NCBI GenBank assembly: GCA_024641655.1
Contig: JAHECR010000010.1
Location: 1 to 64,000 of the forward strand
Reading direction: 5' to 3'
Length of the DNA stretch: 64,000 nt
Origin: Acidimicrobiaceae bacterium
GTDB lineage: Bacteria; Actinomycetota; Acidimicrobiia; Acidimicrobiales; UBA8592
In this document: positions 52,327 to 62,289 of the stretch, in pieces
Position numbering within the stretch: position 1 is the first letter of the stretch
How the letters are laid out: each line of letters opens with the position of its first letter
The notes under the pieces: model-generated
Told to the model about the DNA's origin: nothing
The model's database searches: none
Seen by the model: only the letters and a program-made list of their open reading frames with translations
Position numbers and translations under genes: made by a program

Positions 52327-53085
52327 ATGGCAAGTCGATCGCGTCGTGAGAGTCGGGCCAGGGTCAGCGAGGACCTGATGGCTGCCGCTCGCCGCCAACT
52401 CGCCGAAGTCGGCGCTGCCGGCCTGTCGCTGCGCGAGGTCGCTCGGGAGATCGGGATGGTCTCCTCTGCGGTCTACCGCTACGTGGACAGCCGCGACGAT
52501 CTGCTGACCCGACTGATCGTGGAGGCCTACGACGCACTCGGCGAAACGGCGGAGCGCGCCAGCGCCGCCGCGGTGGCGCGCCACCCCGGCGCCGATCTCG
52601 AACGATGGGTCTCGACGGCGCACGCCATCCGTCGGTGGAGCATCGATCACCCCCACCAGTACCTCCTCCTCTTCGGCTCGCCGGTGCCGGGCTACGTGGC
52701 CCCGCAGGACACGGTCGCGCCGGGCACACGTGCGACCCTGGCGTTGGTCCGCGTCGTCGCCGACGCCGCCGGCGGTGGCCGGCTGATGCCGCCGTCGCCG
52801 CCGGATATCGTCCTGCCGGCGCCGCTCACCGGGGAGCTCGTCACTCTCGCCGGCACGGTAGGCAGCGCGCTGGCGTCGACGGCGGGGTCCGATGCCTCCG
52901 AGGAGTTGTCGGCAGGTCCCGCGTTGTCGGCGGACGCGGTCCTGGTGTTCCTGACGGCGTGGACGCAGATGTTCGGCCTCATCGGGTTCGAGATCACCAA
53001 TCAGACCCGCAACATGGTCTCGGAGCACGAGGCGCTCTTCGACGCCACGGTTCGGCGACTCGCGCATCAGCTCGGACTGCGGTGA
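52327..53085 (+). CDS. TetR/AcrR regulator with WHG-type C-terminal domain
   Basis: The 252-residue protein has an N-terminal TetR helix-turn-helix (residues about 15-60, GLSLREVAREIGMVSSAV) and a C-terminal domain with the RRWSIDHPHQYLLLFGSPV phrase typical of the WHG/TetR_C_13 group. It should repress itself and the divergent Ddn-like gene through the palindromes at 52232 and 52283. The ligand is unknown. Confidence 0.9.
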   Translation: MASRSRRESRARVSEDLMAAARRQLAEVGAAGLSLREVAREIGMVSSAVYRYVDSRDDLLTRLIVEAYDALGETAERASAAAVARHPGADLERWVSTAHAIRRWSIDHPHQYLLLFGSPVPGYVAPQDTVAPGTRATLALVRVVADAAGGGRLMPPSPPDIVLPAPLTGELVTLAGTVGSALASTAGSDASEELSAGPALSADAVLVFLTAWTQMFGLIGFEITNQTRNMVSEHEALFDATVRRLAHQLGLR

Positions 53086-53116
53086 CGCGGGCCGTGCCCG
53101 CCTGACCGCCGAGGTC

Positions 53117-53869
53117 TCAGTCGCCGACGATCGTCGCGGTCGCGGCCCGAAGGGTCGCGGGCGCACCCGCAGCGGGGGCCACGCCCTGCGCGCACATCAC
53201 CACCGGTGTCAGCTTGATCAGTTGGAGGTCGAGTCCGCCCCCACCCGTGCCTGGTGGGGTACCGGCCACCCAGCGGAAGCCACCCGCGGTCACGCCGGAG
53301 GCGGCGCTCCAACTGAGCCCCAGCGTTTCGGTGTCATTGGTCTTGCATACGAGCGCCGTGGCCCATGTGCCCGGAGGTCCCTCGACCACACTGCCGCTCG
53401 GGGTGAGCGAGAGCCCAGGGCCCGAGAGGCTCGTGATCTCGTCACGAAAGCGCGACGTGGTGGCGCAGCCCAGACCGCGGCCGTTCTGGTCGACGTCGAC
53501 GATGGTGGTGCTGGCCTCGAGGATCGTGCCCGACGTCGCCGCGAACGCGAGCGACACGACGAAGTCGTCCCCGATCGCCTGGCCGCTCATCTGCACGACC
53601 AGGTCACTGCCCACCACGGCCACCGTGCCCGTGGCGCGTCGCGCCAAGCGGGCGGCGATGGAGGCGGTCACCGTCAGGTCACCACTCGTCGCGGTGGCCG
53701 TCCAGGTGGAGCCCACGCGCGACACCCCTGACCAGGGGACGGTGAACGGTATGCAGCTCCCGGGCGCTGCGGCGGCACGGTCGACGCGCAACACCGCAGG
53801 CGCGGCCCACGCCACACCTGCCGTTGCAGCACCCGCGACGAGAAAACGCCTACGAGAGTCGGGGTCCAT
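53117..53869 (-). CDS. Tat-exported hypothetical protein
   Basis: The 250-residue product has a Tat signal (SRRRFLVAGAATAG, residues about 5-18) and then an Ala-rich cleavage region. The mature part is Thr/Gly/Ser-rich and beta-strand-like, with several cysteines (GSCIPF, LGCATT, LVCKTN, VVMCAQ) that may form disulfides. No enzyme motif is recognised. The ATG at 53869 was chosen over 53926 by the signal. Confidence 0.7.
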   Translation of the reverse strand: MDPDSRRRFLVAGAATAGVAWAAPAVLRVDRAAAAPGSCIPFTVPWSGVSRVGSTWTATATSGDLTVTASIAARLARRATGTVAVVGSDLVVQMSGQAIGDDFVVSLAFAATSGTILEASTTIVDVDQNGRGLGCATTSRFRDEITSLSGPGLSLTPSGSVVEGPPGTWATALVCKTNDTETLGLSWSAASGVTAGGFRWVAGTPPGTGGGGLDLQLIKLTPVVMCAQGVAPAAGAPATLRAATATIVGD

Positions 53870-53997
53870 CTCGATGTTCGTGCATGTTGTCCCACCGCCG
53901 AGAGTACCGGCGGAGCCCTTCACCATGGGGCACCCTCGGAAGCCGAGACCGTCGGGCCGACGGTGTTCGTCGTGGCGGGTCGGCCTAAGGTGGATTC

Positions 53998-54651
53998 ATG
54001 GCAGACCAGGCCGACTTCGCCGAGCAGGCCATGCGCTACATGGACCAGCTCTACTCGCACGCGCTGCGGATGACGCGCAATGCCTCCGACGCCGAGGACC
54101 TGGTCCAGGAGACCTATCTCAAGGCCTACCGCGGCTTCGGCGGGTTCCAGGAGGGCACCAACCTGCGCGCCTGGTTGTTCCGGATCCTGACGAACAGCTA
54201 CATCAACAGCTATCGCAAGAAGCAGCGCCGGCCCGACGAGAGCGATCTCGGCGACGTCGAGGACATGTTCCTGTATCGCCGCCTCGGCGGGGCAGAGACG
54301 GCCAGCCTGAGTCGCAGCGCCGAAGACGAGCTGTTCGAGCACCTCACCGAGGCGGAGGTGAAGGAGGCGATCGAGGCGCTCCCCGAGCAGTACCGCGATG
54401 CGGTGCTGCTCGCCGATGTCGACGGCTTCGCGTACAAGGAGATCGCCGAGATCCTCGACGTCCCCATCGGCACGGTCATGTCCCGCCTGCACCGGGGAAG
54501 AAAGCGTCTCCAGCAAGAGTTGTACGAGTTCGGTCGCCGGCGGGGTCTCGTGCCCGACGCCGAGGCCGATCCATCCGAGGAGTCGGTGGGCGCCGATTCG
54601 GCCACCGGCGCAGCGGAACCGATCGCAGCTGGCGTAGGAGAACCCTCATGA
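53998..54651 (+). CDS. SigR/SigH-like ECF sigma factor
   Basis: The 217-residue protein has region 2 ([17 protein letters not shown] and [20 protein letters not shown], about residues 37-75) and region 4 ([21 protein letters not shown], about 145-165). It matches the oxidative/thiol-stress sigma group with a small downstream anti-sigma. The C-terminal 30 residues are acidic and Ala-rich. The next gene overlaps by ATGA. Confidence 0.9.
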   Translation: MADQADFAEQAMRYMDQLYSHALRMTRNASDAEDLVQETYLKAYRGFGGFQEGTNLRAWLFRILTNSYINSYRKKQRRPDESDLGDVEDMFLYRRLGGAETASLSRSAEDELFEHLTEAEVKEAIEALPEQYRDAVLLADVDGFAYKEIAEILDVPIGTVMSRLHRGRKRLQQELYEFGRRRGLVPDAEADPSEESVGADSATGAAEPIAAGVGEPS

Positions 54652-55013
54652 CTGAACTCGGCCCAGGCGGCAGCTTGTCCCCACACCCGCTCGGGGACAA
54701 GGCATCCATGTCGGAAATGGCCGATTTCCCGTTGGGGGGCCGGTTCGCGGCCCCGCCGACACACCGGTGTGCCGACACACCGGCGCTCATCCTGCGAGCG
54801 CTCGAGGGAATGCCCGACCCCGCCGTGATCGGCGTCGTGCGATCGTCGCTTTCACCGTGTCCGCCCTGCGTCGACGCATTCGAGGTCGAGATCCGGTTCA
54901 AGATCGTCATGGCGCAGGCGGCAACGGAGAAGGCCCCCCGCTCGCTCCAGCTGCGGATCAGCGAGACGCTGCAACGGGTCGATCTCGGCGAGATCGACGT
55001 CATGGACCTCTGA
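54648..55013 (+). CDS. RsrA-like zinc anti-sigma factor with altered motif
   Basis: The 121-residue protein has C71-P-P-C74 and an upstream Cys41, in the arrangement of RsrA-type thiol-disulfide anti-sigma factors. The His of the HxxxCxxC motif is Ser67 here; His39 next to Cys41 might replace it. Soluble, no membrane helix. It should release the sigma partner on oxidation if the cysteines are redox-active. Confidence 0.78.
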   Translation: MTELGPGGSLSPHPLGDKASMSEMADFPLGGRFAAPPTHRCADTPALILRALEGMPDPAVIGVVRSSLSPCPPCVDAFEVEIRFKIVMAQAATEKAPRSLQLRISETLQRVDLGEIDVMDL

Positions 55014-55069
55014 TGCCGGCGGGTCTTCCGACGTGTCGGTGCCGGCGCGCCCTCGTCTAGGCTCTGGTG

Positions 55070-55228
55070 ATGGACGTCTTCGCAGCGCCTGAGTGGCACT
55101 ACTGGATCGCCGTGGTTCTGACCCCAGCCGCGATCCTCTCGGTGCCGGCCGTCATCGGTGGGTACATCTTCAAGGTTGTACGCCCCAAGTATCCGCCGCG
55201 CCAGAAGAAGCTGGGCTCGGGCCAGTAG
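55070..55228 (+). CDS. 52-residue single-pass membrane protein
   Basis: The frame begins MDVFAAPEWHYW, has one transmembrane helix (about residues 12-36) and a basic C-terminus (RPKYPPRQKK). Its stop abuts the GTG of the metalloprotease gene. Clear codon bias and position in a tight gene run support it as real. Its role is unknown. Confidence 0.75.
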   Translation: MDVFAAPEWHYWIAVVLTPAAILSVPAVIGGYIFKVVRPKYPPRQKKLGSGQ

Positions 55229-56323
55229 GTGTCCGACGGCCCGGTCGACTGGGAGCTGGCCCAGCGCATCGCAACGGGAATCGCGAAGCGCAACGCGGCA
55301 CCACAGTCGTACCACTACGCGACGCTCGCTCCTGACTTCGAGCGGTTCACCGCGGAGGCCGAGGAATTGGTCGCGCAGACCACGGGCCTGCGTTCGGCGA
55401 TGGGTGCGGCGCGAGGACGGGTCGCCGATCGCCCCATGTGGATCGAGGCGAACATCAACGCGTTCCAGCGCCTCCTCCAACCGGTCGGCGAGAAGCTCGC
55501 CTCGATGCACAAACCCGGCCCGTTGCGTTCTCTCACGGGCAAGGCGAGCGCTGCTGAGGTCGGGATCCTGCTCGGCTGGATGTCGTCACGGGTCCTCGGA
55601 CAGTACGACCTGCTCGTGATCGAGGACGAGAACCCCCAGGACCAGGACATCGTCTACTACGTCGGCCCCAACGTGATGGCGCTCGAGCGCAGGTACGGCT
55701 TCCCACCCGAGGAGTTCCGGCTCTGGCTGGCGCTGCACGAGTGCACCCACAGGGCCCAGTTCACCGGTGTGCCGTGGCTCCGCGAGTACTTCCTCGGGCT
55801 GGTCAACGAGACCATCGAGTCGGTCGATCCGGACCCCGAGGTGCTGAAGGCGGCGGTCAAACGCATCGTCGAGAGCCGTCGACGCGGCGAGGACCTGCTC
55901 GCACAGGGTGGGCTGCCCGTCCTGTTCGCCTCCGAGGAACAGCGCGCCGTGATCGACAAGATCTCCGGCATGATGAGCCTGCTCGAAGGCCATGGCGACG
56001 TCACCATGGATCGCGCCGGAGCGGGGCGCATCCCGAGCGCCGAGCGTTTCGCCCGGACCCTGCGGGCGCGGCGGAACTCTGCTCGGGGGCTCACCCGGCT
56101 GTTCCAGCGCATCATCGGTATCGAGGCCAAGCTCAACCAGTACCAGGCCGGGGAGGCGTTCATCGCCGAGGTCGAGGCTGCTGGTGGCACCTCCTTGCTC
56201 GACCGCGCCTGGGAGGGGCCGCAGAACCTTCCAACGATGGACGAGATCCGCGCACCGCAGCTGTGGATCGACCGCCTGAGTGTCGACCCCACCCTCGAAG
56301 CCGCGTCGGTCGCGGGTGGCTGA
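55229..56323 (+). CDS. Zinc-dependent metalloprotease (DUF2342 family)
   Basis: The 364-residue protein has the zinc motif HECTH (near residue 171) in the ALHECTHRAQF segment and an NETIE segment further on. It belongs to the DUF2342/F420-biosynthesis-associated metalloprotease family common in actinobacteria. Substrate unknown. GTG start right after the small membrane gene; its end overlaps tilS by 8 bp. Confidence 0.87.
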   Translation: MSDGPVDWELAQRIATGIAKRNAAPQSYHYATLAPDFERFTAEAEELVAQTTGLRSAMGAARGRVADRPMWIEANINAFQRLLQPVGEKLASMHKPGPLRSLTGKASAAEVGILLGWMSSRVLGQYDLLVIEDENPQDQDIVYYVGPNVMALERRYGFPPEEFRLWLALHECTHRAQFTGVPWLREYFLGLVNETIESVDPDPEVLKAAVKRIVESRRRGEDLLAQGGLPVLFASEEQRAVIDKISGMMSLLEGHGDVTMDRAGAGRIPSAERFARTLRARRNSARGLTRLFQRIIGIEAKLNQYQAGEAFIAEVEAAGGTSLLDRAWEGPQNLPTMDEIRAPQLWIDRLSVDPTLEAASVAGG

Positions 56324-57233
56324 CGGCTCCGGCTGCAGCCCCACGGCACCGGTCGACGCGCTCCTCGCGCGCTGCACCTTCCCTTCACCCGACCAGGGTC
56401 CGGTGAACTGCGCCGTCTCCGGCGGCGCCGACAGCCTCGCCCTGCTGTTCCTCGCCGTCGGCGTGGGGCTCGAAGTCACCGCGATCCATGTCGATCACGG
56501 GCTACGGCCAGGGTCGGCGACCGACGCCGAGGTTGTTGCCGCGGCCGCCGAACGACTGGGCGCGAAATTCCGGTCCGAGACCGTCGCGGTCGACCCGGGG
56601 CCGAACCTCGAGGCCCGCGCCCGCGCTGCCCGGTACCGGGTGCTTCCCGATGATGCCCTGCTCGGCCATACCGCAGACGACCAGGCGGAGACGATCCTGC
56701 TGGCGCTCCTGCGCGGCAGCGCCTGGGACGGCCTCGGAGGCATGCGCCCGTCACGACGTCGGCCGCTGCTGGGGCTGCGACGCGCCGAGACCGAGGCGCT
56801 GTGCGCCGCAGCCGGTCTCGACATCGTCGTCGATCCCTCGAACGCCGACCCGGTGCATCGCCGGAACCGGGTCCGTCGCGAGGTCTTGCCGCTGCTCGAG
56901 GACGTGGCCGGGCGTGATCTGGTGCCGGTTCTGGTGCGGCAGGCGGCGCTGCTGCGCGACGGAGCGGACGTCATCGCGTCCCTCGCAGACGGACTCGACC
57001 CGACCGACGCGGCGGCACTGGCGGCGGCGCCGACGATCCTCGCCCGTTCGGCGGTCCGCCGGTGGATGTGGGCCACGCGCGGCGACGAGCACCCTCCCGA
57101 TCTGGCCACGGTCGACCGCGTGCTGGCCGTTGCCCAACTCGCGTCGCGTGGTGCCGACGTCGGTGGCGGCTGGAGGGTGGAGCGCACTGCGCGTCGACTA
57201 CGCCTCGTGGCACCGCCAGGCCACGACGCCTGA
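56316..57233 (+). CDS. tilS: tRNA(Ile)-lysidine synthase
   Basis: TilS modifies C34 of tRNA-Ile(CAU) with lysine so that it reads AUA. The 305-residue protein has the PP-loop ATPase motif SGGADSLAL (near residue 36) and the helical second half. In actinobacteria it is regularly beside hpt and ftsH, as here. The GTG at 56316 overlaps the metalloprotease stop by 8 bp. Confidence 0.92.
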   Translation: MADGSGCSPTAPVDALLARCTFPSPDQGPVNCAVSGGADSLALLFLAVGVGLEVTAIHVDHGLRPGSATDAEVVAAAAERLGAKFRSETVAVDPGPNLEARARAARYRVLPDDALLGHTADDQAETILLALLRGSAWDGLGGMRPSRRRPLLGLRRAETEALCAAAGLDIVVDPSNADPVHRRNRVRREVLPLLEDVAGRDLVPVLVRQAALLRDGADVIASLADGLDPTDAAALAAAPTILARSAVRRWMWATRGDEHPPDLATVDRVLAVAQLASRGADVGGGWRVERTARRLRLVAPPGHDA

Positions 57234-57357
57234 CGCACATCGTCTCCTCTCCGCTGGCCGGCTCACGAGTTGGCCCAGTCATGCACGAGCCGCTCGGCGG
57301 CCCGCGAATCGCCCGATGGGCCCGGCCCCGCACCGCCGCTGGGGCTAGAACAGAGTC

Positions 57358-57810
57358 GTGGCCAACTTCGCTGTCTCCATCCGAACGCAACGTGCCCCGA
57401 GCGAGGCCTTCGCCTACATGGCTGACCTGTCGAACTTCGTGCACTGGGATCCCGGCGTGGTCGAGGCGCACCAGGTGGCCGGGGACGGGCCCGGGCCCGA
57501 CGCGGTCTTCGACGTGGCCGTCCGCGGGGTGCGCTCGCCGCTCGTGCTTCGGTACCGGACCGAGACCTACCGACCCCCCGAGGTCGTGGTCGTGCGCGCC
57601 GTCAGTCGTCTCCTCACCTCGCTCGACACCATCACCGTCTCGGCCGACGGCGATGGCGCGATCGTGACCTACGATGCGCAGCTCTTGCTCAACGGGCCGC
57701 TGCGGCGTCTCTCGGGCTTGCTGTCGCCGGTCTTCGGGCGCATAGCGGAACGAGCCGCGGTCGGCCTCGTGCGGGTACTGGACGGCACCCGGCTGGCGAC
57801 CACGCCGTGA
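57358..57810 (+). CDS. SRPBCC/START-like protein
   Basis: The 150-residue product fits the polyketide-cyclase/SRPBCC lipid-binding fold: APSEAFAYMADLSNFVHWDPG near the start and the long final helix (LSPVFGRIAERAAVGLVRVLD). It likely binds a hydrophobic ligand. GTG start; its stop overlaps the next gene by GTGA. Confidence 0.8.
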   Translation: MANFAVSIRTQRAPSEAFAYMADLSNFVHWDPGVVEAHQVAGDGPGPDAVFDVAVRGVRSPLVLRYRTETYRPPEVVVVRAVSRLLTSLDTITVSADGDGAIVTYDAQLLLNGPLRRLSGLLSPVFGRIAERAAVGLVRVLDGTRLATTP

Positions 57811-58802
57811 AGGCGTCAGACGTCGCCGACGCGCTGATCGAGGTGCCCGTCGTGACGAGCTTTTCGAAACTGGGCTACGCCCTCCGGAGTCGCCTCGATC
57901 ACTGGCGCCCACTCGACGAGTACGACCTCGGAGGTCGAGCAGTGGTGCTCACCGGTGCCACGTCCGGTCTGGGTCGCGCCGCTGCCGTCCAGTTCGCCCA
58001 ATGTGGGGCATCCTTGGTCGTCGTCGGCCGTGACCCGCAGCGCAACGCGGCCGTCGTCGACGACCTCCGAGCGGCGACGGGCAACGCGTCGGTCCGAGCC
58101 TTCGCCGCCGATCTCGGCAATTTCGACGACGTGCACGCGCTGGCCGTCGATGTGCTGGAGCACGATGATCGGCTCGACGTGCTCATCCACAATGCGGGGG
58201 CCCTTGCACCTGAACGCTCCGAGGCACCCGACGGCACCGAGTCGACCGTGGCCAGCCAGGTCGTCGGGCCGTTCCTGCTGACCGCGCTCCTCCTGGACCG
58301 GCTGGTCGAGACCGGCGGGGCCCGCGTCCTCACCATGTCGTCCGGTGGCATGTACACGGCGCCGCTCTCCGTGGACGAGCTCGAGATGCCTGCCGACGGC
58401 TACAAGGGAGCGACCCAGTACGCGCGCGCCAAGCGCGCGCAGGTCACCCTCAACGAGCTCTGGGCCCGGCGACTCGGGAGCGCGGTCCACTTCCACGCGG
58501 TACATCCCGGTTGGGCCGACACGCCCGGGCTCGACGCATCGCTGCCGCGTTTCGCGCAGGTGATGGGGCCGTTGCTGCGGACTGCCGCCGAAGGAGCCGA
58601 CACCCTCGTGTGGCTCGCCGCTGACGACGCGGCGCTGCAGACCAACGGCGGATTCTGGCTCGACCGACGCCGGCGGTCGGTGCACAAGCTCCCTGCGACG
58701 CGCCGAGCCGACACCGAGTCCGAGCGGACCGCCCTGTGGAATTGGGTGGCAACGACTGCGGGCCTCGATCCGGTGACCCTGCACCCGGCACCATCACCCT
58801 GA
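57807..58802 (+). CDS. Short-chain dehydrogenase/reductase (DHRS-like)
   Basis: The 331-residue enzyme has the cofactor motif TGATSGLG (near residue 49), NAGA, and YARAK as the catalytic Tyr-Lys pair (near residue 207). Its longer C-terminus (about 60 extra residues) resembles retinol-dehydrogenase-like SDRs. Coupled to the SRPBCC gene, suggesting one lipid-related pathway. Confidence 0.87.
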   Translation: MKASDVADALIEVPVVTSFSKLGYALRSRLDHWRPLDEYDLGGRAVVLTGATSGLGRAAAVQFAQCGASLVVVGRDPQRNAAVVDDLRAATGNASVRAFAADLGNFDDVHALAVDVLEHDDRLDVLIHNAGALAPERSEAPDGTESTVASQVVGPFLLTALLLDRLVETGGARVLTMSSGGMYTAPLSVDELEMPADGYKGATQYARAKRAQVTLNELWARRLGSAVHFHAVHPGWADTPGLDASLPRFAQVMGPLLRTAAEGADTLVWLAADDAALQTNGGFWLDRRRRSVHKLPATRRADTESERTALWNWVATTAGLDPVTLHPAPSP

Positions 58803-58867
58803 GGTCGGCACCTCGCCTTTGTGCCGGCGCGTCCGGCCCGCTGGACTCCAGTAGGGTGACGCACGCG

Positions 58868-59416
58868 ATGAGCGACACGACGGGCCCGCCTGGGGAGATC
58901 CTGCTGAGCAGGGAGCGCATCCATGAGCGCATCTCCGAGCTGGGACGCGACATCAGCCGTGACTACGCCGGTCAGGCGCCACTGCTCATCGGGGTGTTGA
59001 AGGGCGCGTTCGTCTTCATGGCCGATCTCGCGCGGGCGATCGATCTGCCCGTCGAGGTGGACTTCATGGCGGTGTCGTCGTACGGGAACGCCACGAGGAC
59101 CAGCGGCGTGGTGCGCATCGTGAAGGACCTCGATGCCGATCTCAGCGGTCGCCACGTGATCGTCGTCGAGGACATCATCGACTCCGGCCTCACGCTGAAC
59201 TACCTCCGCCGGAATCTGCAGTCACGCGAGCCGGCATCCCTCGAGGTCTGTGCACTCCTCGTGCGCTCCGGCCGTCAGCCCGACGAGCTCGATCTCAAGT
59301 ACGTCGGATTCGAGATCCCACCGGACTTCGTCGTCGGGTACGGCCTCGACGTCGCCGAGCGGTACCGCAACCTGCCTCACGTCTACCGCATGGACACCGC
59401 CGCACCGCACGCCTGA
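58868..59416 (+). CDS. hpt: Hypoxanthine phosphoribosyltransferase
   Basis: Purine salvage enzyme making IMP/GMP from hypoxanthine/guanine and PRPP. The 182-residue protein has the PRPP motif VVEDIIDSGLTL (near residue 99) and VDFMAVSSYGNAT (near 60). The ATG at 58868 gives the typical length. Conserved position between tilS and ftsH. Confidence 0.94.
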   Translation: MSDTTGPPGEILLSRERIHERISELGRDISRDYAGQAPLLIGVLKGAFVFMADLARAIDLPVEVDFMAVSSYGNATRTSGVVRIVKDLDADLSGRHVIVVEDIIDSGLTLNYLRRNLQSREPASLEVCALLVRSGRQPDELDLKYVGFEIPPDFVVGYGLDVAERYRNLPHVYRMDTAAPHA

Positions 59417-59607
59417 TCCGCCCTGGCCCGGGCCACGCTCGGCGCCACTCACGCGCCGCGTCATCGCGGTGAGGCAAACGGTCCAGGCGAGCACTGGTTG
59501 TCACGTTCGGTGTGGGCCTGCCCCCGGTTCGTGACCAGAGGGCCCCGCGAAGGGTCCGAACGCCCGCTTCCCCGCTGTCGCCGTGCACCGCTAACGTCGG
59601 CAGCATC

Positions 59608-61614
59608 ATGAACCGTCGCAGCCCCCTTCGCTCCCCGCTGCTTTGGACAGCGGTCCTCCTGGGCGTGGTCATCGTGTTCTTCGCGTGGCCCAACAACGGC
59701 TCGGGAGACGGCGCCTTCGAGACGGTGGACCTCAGCGAGTTCGACGATTTGCTCGATGCCGGCGTCGTGCGCAACGTTGAGATCGTCGAGGGTGCCAACG
59801 TCGTCGAGGCGACCACGGTCGATGGAGAGCAGTACCGGACCCGGTTCCTCGGCGCCAACGGCGACGAGATCGTCGAGCGGATCCGCGCCGCCCAGCCGCC
59901 CGTCACCTTGAGCGTGCGCAGCCAGGGCGGCGCCAACCTGTGGGTCAGCCTGCTGTTCTCGTTGCTGCCGATTCTGCTCCTGGGCGCGATCTTCGTGCTG
60001 GCATTGCGGATGTTCAGCGGCGGCCGCACCAACTTCTCCAAGACCTCCGCCCGCAAGCTCGAGAAGGACCTGCCGTCGGTCACCTTCGCCGACGTTGCCG
60101 GCTCGGACGAAGCCGTCGAGGAGCTGCGCGAGATCAAGGACTTCTTGTGCGACCCGGCGCGGTACTACGCCATGGGGGCCAAGATCCCCAAGGGTGTGTT
60201 GCTCTACGGTCCCCCGGGCACGGGCAAGACGCTGCTCGCGAAGGCGGTTGCCGGCGAGGCCGGCGTTCCGTTCTTCTCCATCTCCGGTTCGGATTTCGTC
60301 GAGATGTTCGTCGGCGTCGGTGCCAGTCGGGTCCGCGACCTGTTCAAACAGGCCAAGGAGGAAGCACCGGCAATCGTGTTCATCGACGAGATCGACGCGG
60401 TCGGGCGCCATCGCGGTGCGGGCCTCGGCGGTGGTCACGACGAGCGCGAGCAGACGTTGAATCAGCTGCTCGTCGAGATGGACGGGTTCGAACCGACGAG
60501 CGGCGTGATCATGATCGCCGCCACGAACCGCCCCGACATCCTCGATCCTGCGCTCCTGCGCCCCGGCCGCTTCGACCGGCAGATCACCGTCGACCGACCT
60601 GACCTCGACGGACGCAAGGGCATCCTGCGGGTGCACATGGCCGGCAAGCCCTTCGAAGCCGATGTCGACCCCGACACCATCGCCCGCCGGACCCCCGGAT
60701 TCACCGGCGCGGATCTCGGCAACCTGATGAATGAAGCCGCGCTGCTCGCCACTCGCCGACGCAAGCCGCGCATCGACCTGACGATCGTGGAGGACGCCAT
60801 CGACCGGGTGATGGCCGGTGCCGAGCGCAAGAGTCGGGTGCTGTCGGATCACGAGCGCAAGGTCATCGCCTACCACGAAGCCGGTCACGCGCTCGTCGGC
60901 CACGTGCTCCAGCACACCGACCCGATCCACAAGGTCTCGATCATCTCGCGCGGTCGCGCCCTCGGCTGGACGCTCGCACTGCCCGAGCACGACCGGTACC
61001 TGCGCACCCGCTCGCAACTCCACGATGACCTCGCCATGCTCCTCGGCGGGCGAACCGCCGAAGAGATGATCTTCGGCGACCCCACCACCGGGGCGGCCGA
61101 CGACATCGAGCGCGTCACGAAGCTCGCACGCGCCATGGTGACCCAGTACGGCATGAGCGACGCCCTCGGGCCGAAGTCGTTCGGCCAGGTGCAGGGCGAA
61201 GTGTTCCTCGGCAAGCACACCACCCACCAGGCCGACTACTCCGAAGAGATTGCGCGGCGCATCGATGCCGAGATCGACCGGCTGGTCACCCTCGCGCACA
61301 CCGAGGCCCGAGCGGTGCTCAGCACGCATCGGGCAACGCTCGACGCACTCGCGGGCGCTTTACTCGAACACGAGACCCTCGACAAGGCCAGCCTCGACGC
61401 CATCTTCGCCGGTATCGAAAGTCATCGAGAACCCCTCGTGATCGACCTGACGTCTCCTTCGCCCTCCGAGTACGGTGATCGCCTCGGTCCGGAGCCGGTT
61501 GGTTCGAGCGGCGTGCGAGCCACTCCGGAACCCCGCGAATCCGTCGTCCGGCCGCCGCAGAACCCCCTACCGAGTGAGCGCCCCAACGATGACCAGCGAG
61601 GACCACGACACTGA
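59608..61614 (+). CDS. ftsH: ATP-dependent zinc metalloprotease FtsH
   Basis: The 668-residue protein has two N-terminal transmembrane helices (about residues 13-30 and 112-132), an AAA+ module (Walker A GPPGTGKT near 205, Walker B FIDEID near 265, SRH near 305) and a protease domain with HEAGH (near residue 427). It degrades membrane and regulatory proteins. The ATG at 59608 is preferred over 59512. folE begins inside its 3' end. Confidence 0.95.
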   Translation: MNRRSPLRSPLLWTAVLLGVVIVFFAWPNNGSGDGAFETVDLSEFDDLLDAGVVRNVEIVEGANVVEATTVDGEQYRTRFLGANGDEIVERIRAAQPPVTLSVRSQGGANLWVSLLFSLLPILLLGAIFVLALRMFSGGRTNFSKTSARKLEKDLPSVTFADVAGSDEAVEELREIKDFLCDPARYYAMGAKIPKGVLLYGPPGTGKTLLAKAVAGEAGVPFFSISGSDFVEMFVGVGASRVRDLFKQAKEEAPAIVFIDEIDAVGRHRGAGLGGGHDEREQTLNQLLVEMDGFEPTSGVIMIAATNRPDILDPALLRPGRFDRQITVDRPDLDGRKGILRVHMAGKPFEADVDPDTIARRTPGFTGADLGNLMNEAALLATRRRKPRIDLTIVEDAIDRVMAGAERKSRVLSDHERKVIAYHEAGHALVGHVLQHTDPIHKVSIISRGRALGWTLALPEHDRYLRTRSQLHDDLAMLLGGRTAEEMIFGDPTTGAADDIERVTKLARAMVTQYGMSDALGPKSFGQVQGEVFLGKHTTHQADYSEEIARRIDAEIDRLVTLAHTEARAVLSTHRATLDALAGALLEHETLDKASLDAIFAGIESHREPLVIDLTSPSPSEYGDRLGPEPVGSSGVRATPEPRESVVRPPQNPLPSERPNDDQRGPRH

Positions 61615-62191
61615 CGACGCCATCGAGGTCGATCACGATCGGATCGCCGCCGCGGTCCGCGAGATCCTGCTCGCGATCGGCGAGGATCCCGATCGCGATG
61701 GGCTGCTCGCGACACCCGAACGGGTTGCGCGGATGTACGCGGAGGTCTGCCGCGGCCTGCATCACGACCCCGCCGAGCATCTGAACGTCACCTTCGACGC
61801 AGACCACGACGAGATGATCCTCGTCCGTGACATCCCGCTGTACTCCCTGTGCGAGCACCACCTGATCCCGTTCCTCGGCCGGGCCCATGTCGGGTACATC
61901 CCCAACAAGGACGGGCGCATCACCGGCCTTTCGAAGCTCGCGCGTCTCGTCGACGGCTTCGCCGCCCGCCCGCAGGTGCAGGAGCGGCTGACGACGCAGG
62001 TCGCCGACGCCCTCGATCGGGTGCTCCAGCCTCGCGGCGTGATCGTCGTGATCGAGGCCGAGCACCTGTGCATGTCGATGCGCGGGGTCCGCAAGCCCGG
62101 CTCCACCACGGTGACGAGTTCGGTGCGGGGCCTGTTCCGCAACGACATGGCTTCGCGTATGGAAGCCATGCGGATGATGGGGAAAGGCTGA
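61589..62191 (+). CDS. folE: GTP cyclohydrolase I
   Basis: First step of folate synthesis: GTP to dihydroneopterin triphosphate. The 200-residue protein has the zinc motif CEHH (near residue 86), [11 protein letters not shown] (near 113), [11 protein letters not shown] (near 126) and a final Cys ligand in EHLCMSMRG. The ATG at 61589 overlaps ftsH by 26 bp; a GTG at 61574 is the alternative. folK lies two genes downstream. Confidence 0.95.
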   Translation: MTSEDHDTDDAIEVDHDRIAAAVREILLAIGEDPDRDGLLATPERVARMYAEVCRGLHHDPAEHLNVTFDADHDEMILVRDIPLYSLCEHHLIPFLGRAHVGYIPNKDGRITGLSKLARLVDGFAARPQVQERLTTQVADALDRVLQPRGVIVVIEAEHLCMSMRGVRKPGSTTVTSSVRGLFRNDMASRMEAMRMMGKG

Positions 62192-62289
62192 AACATCGCG
62201 GGAACCGGCCACACGGTTGGCCGCCAGCCGGTAAGCTCCGGCCGGTTTCGAGTCCAGGCAACCAGTCCAGCGAAAGAGCCCAGAGCACG

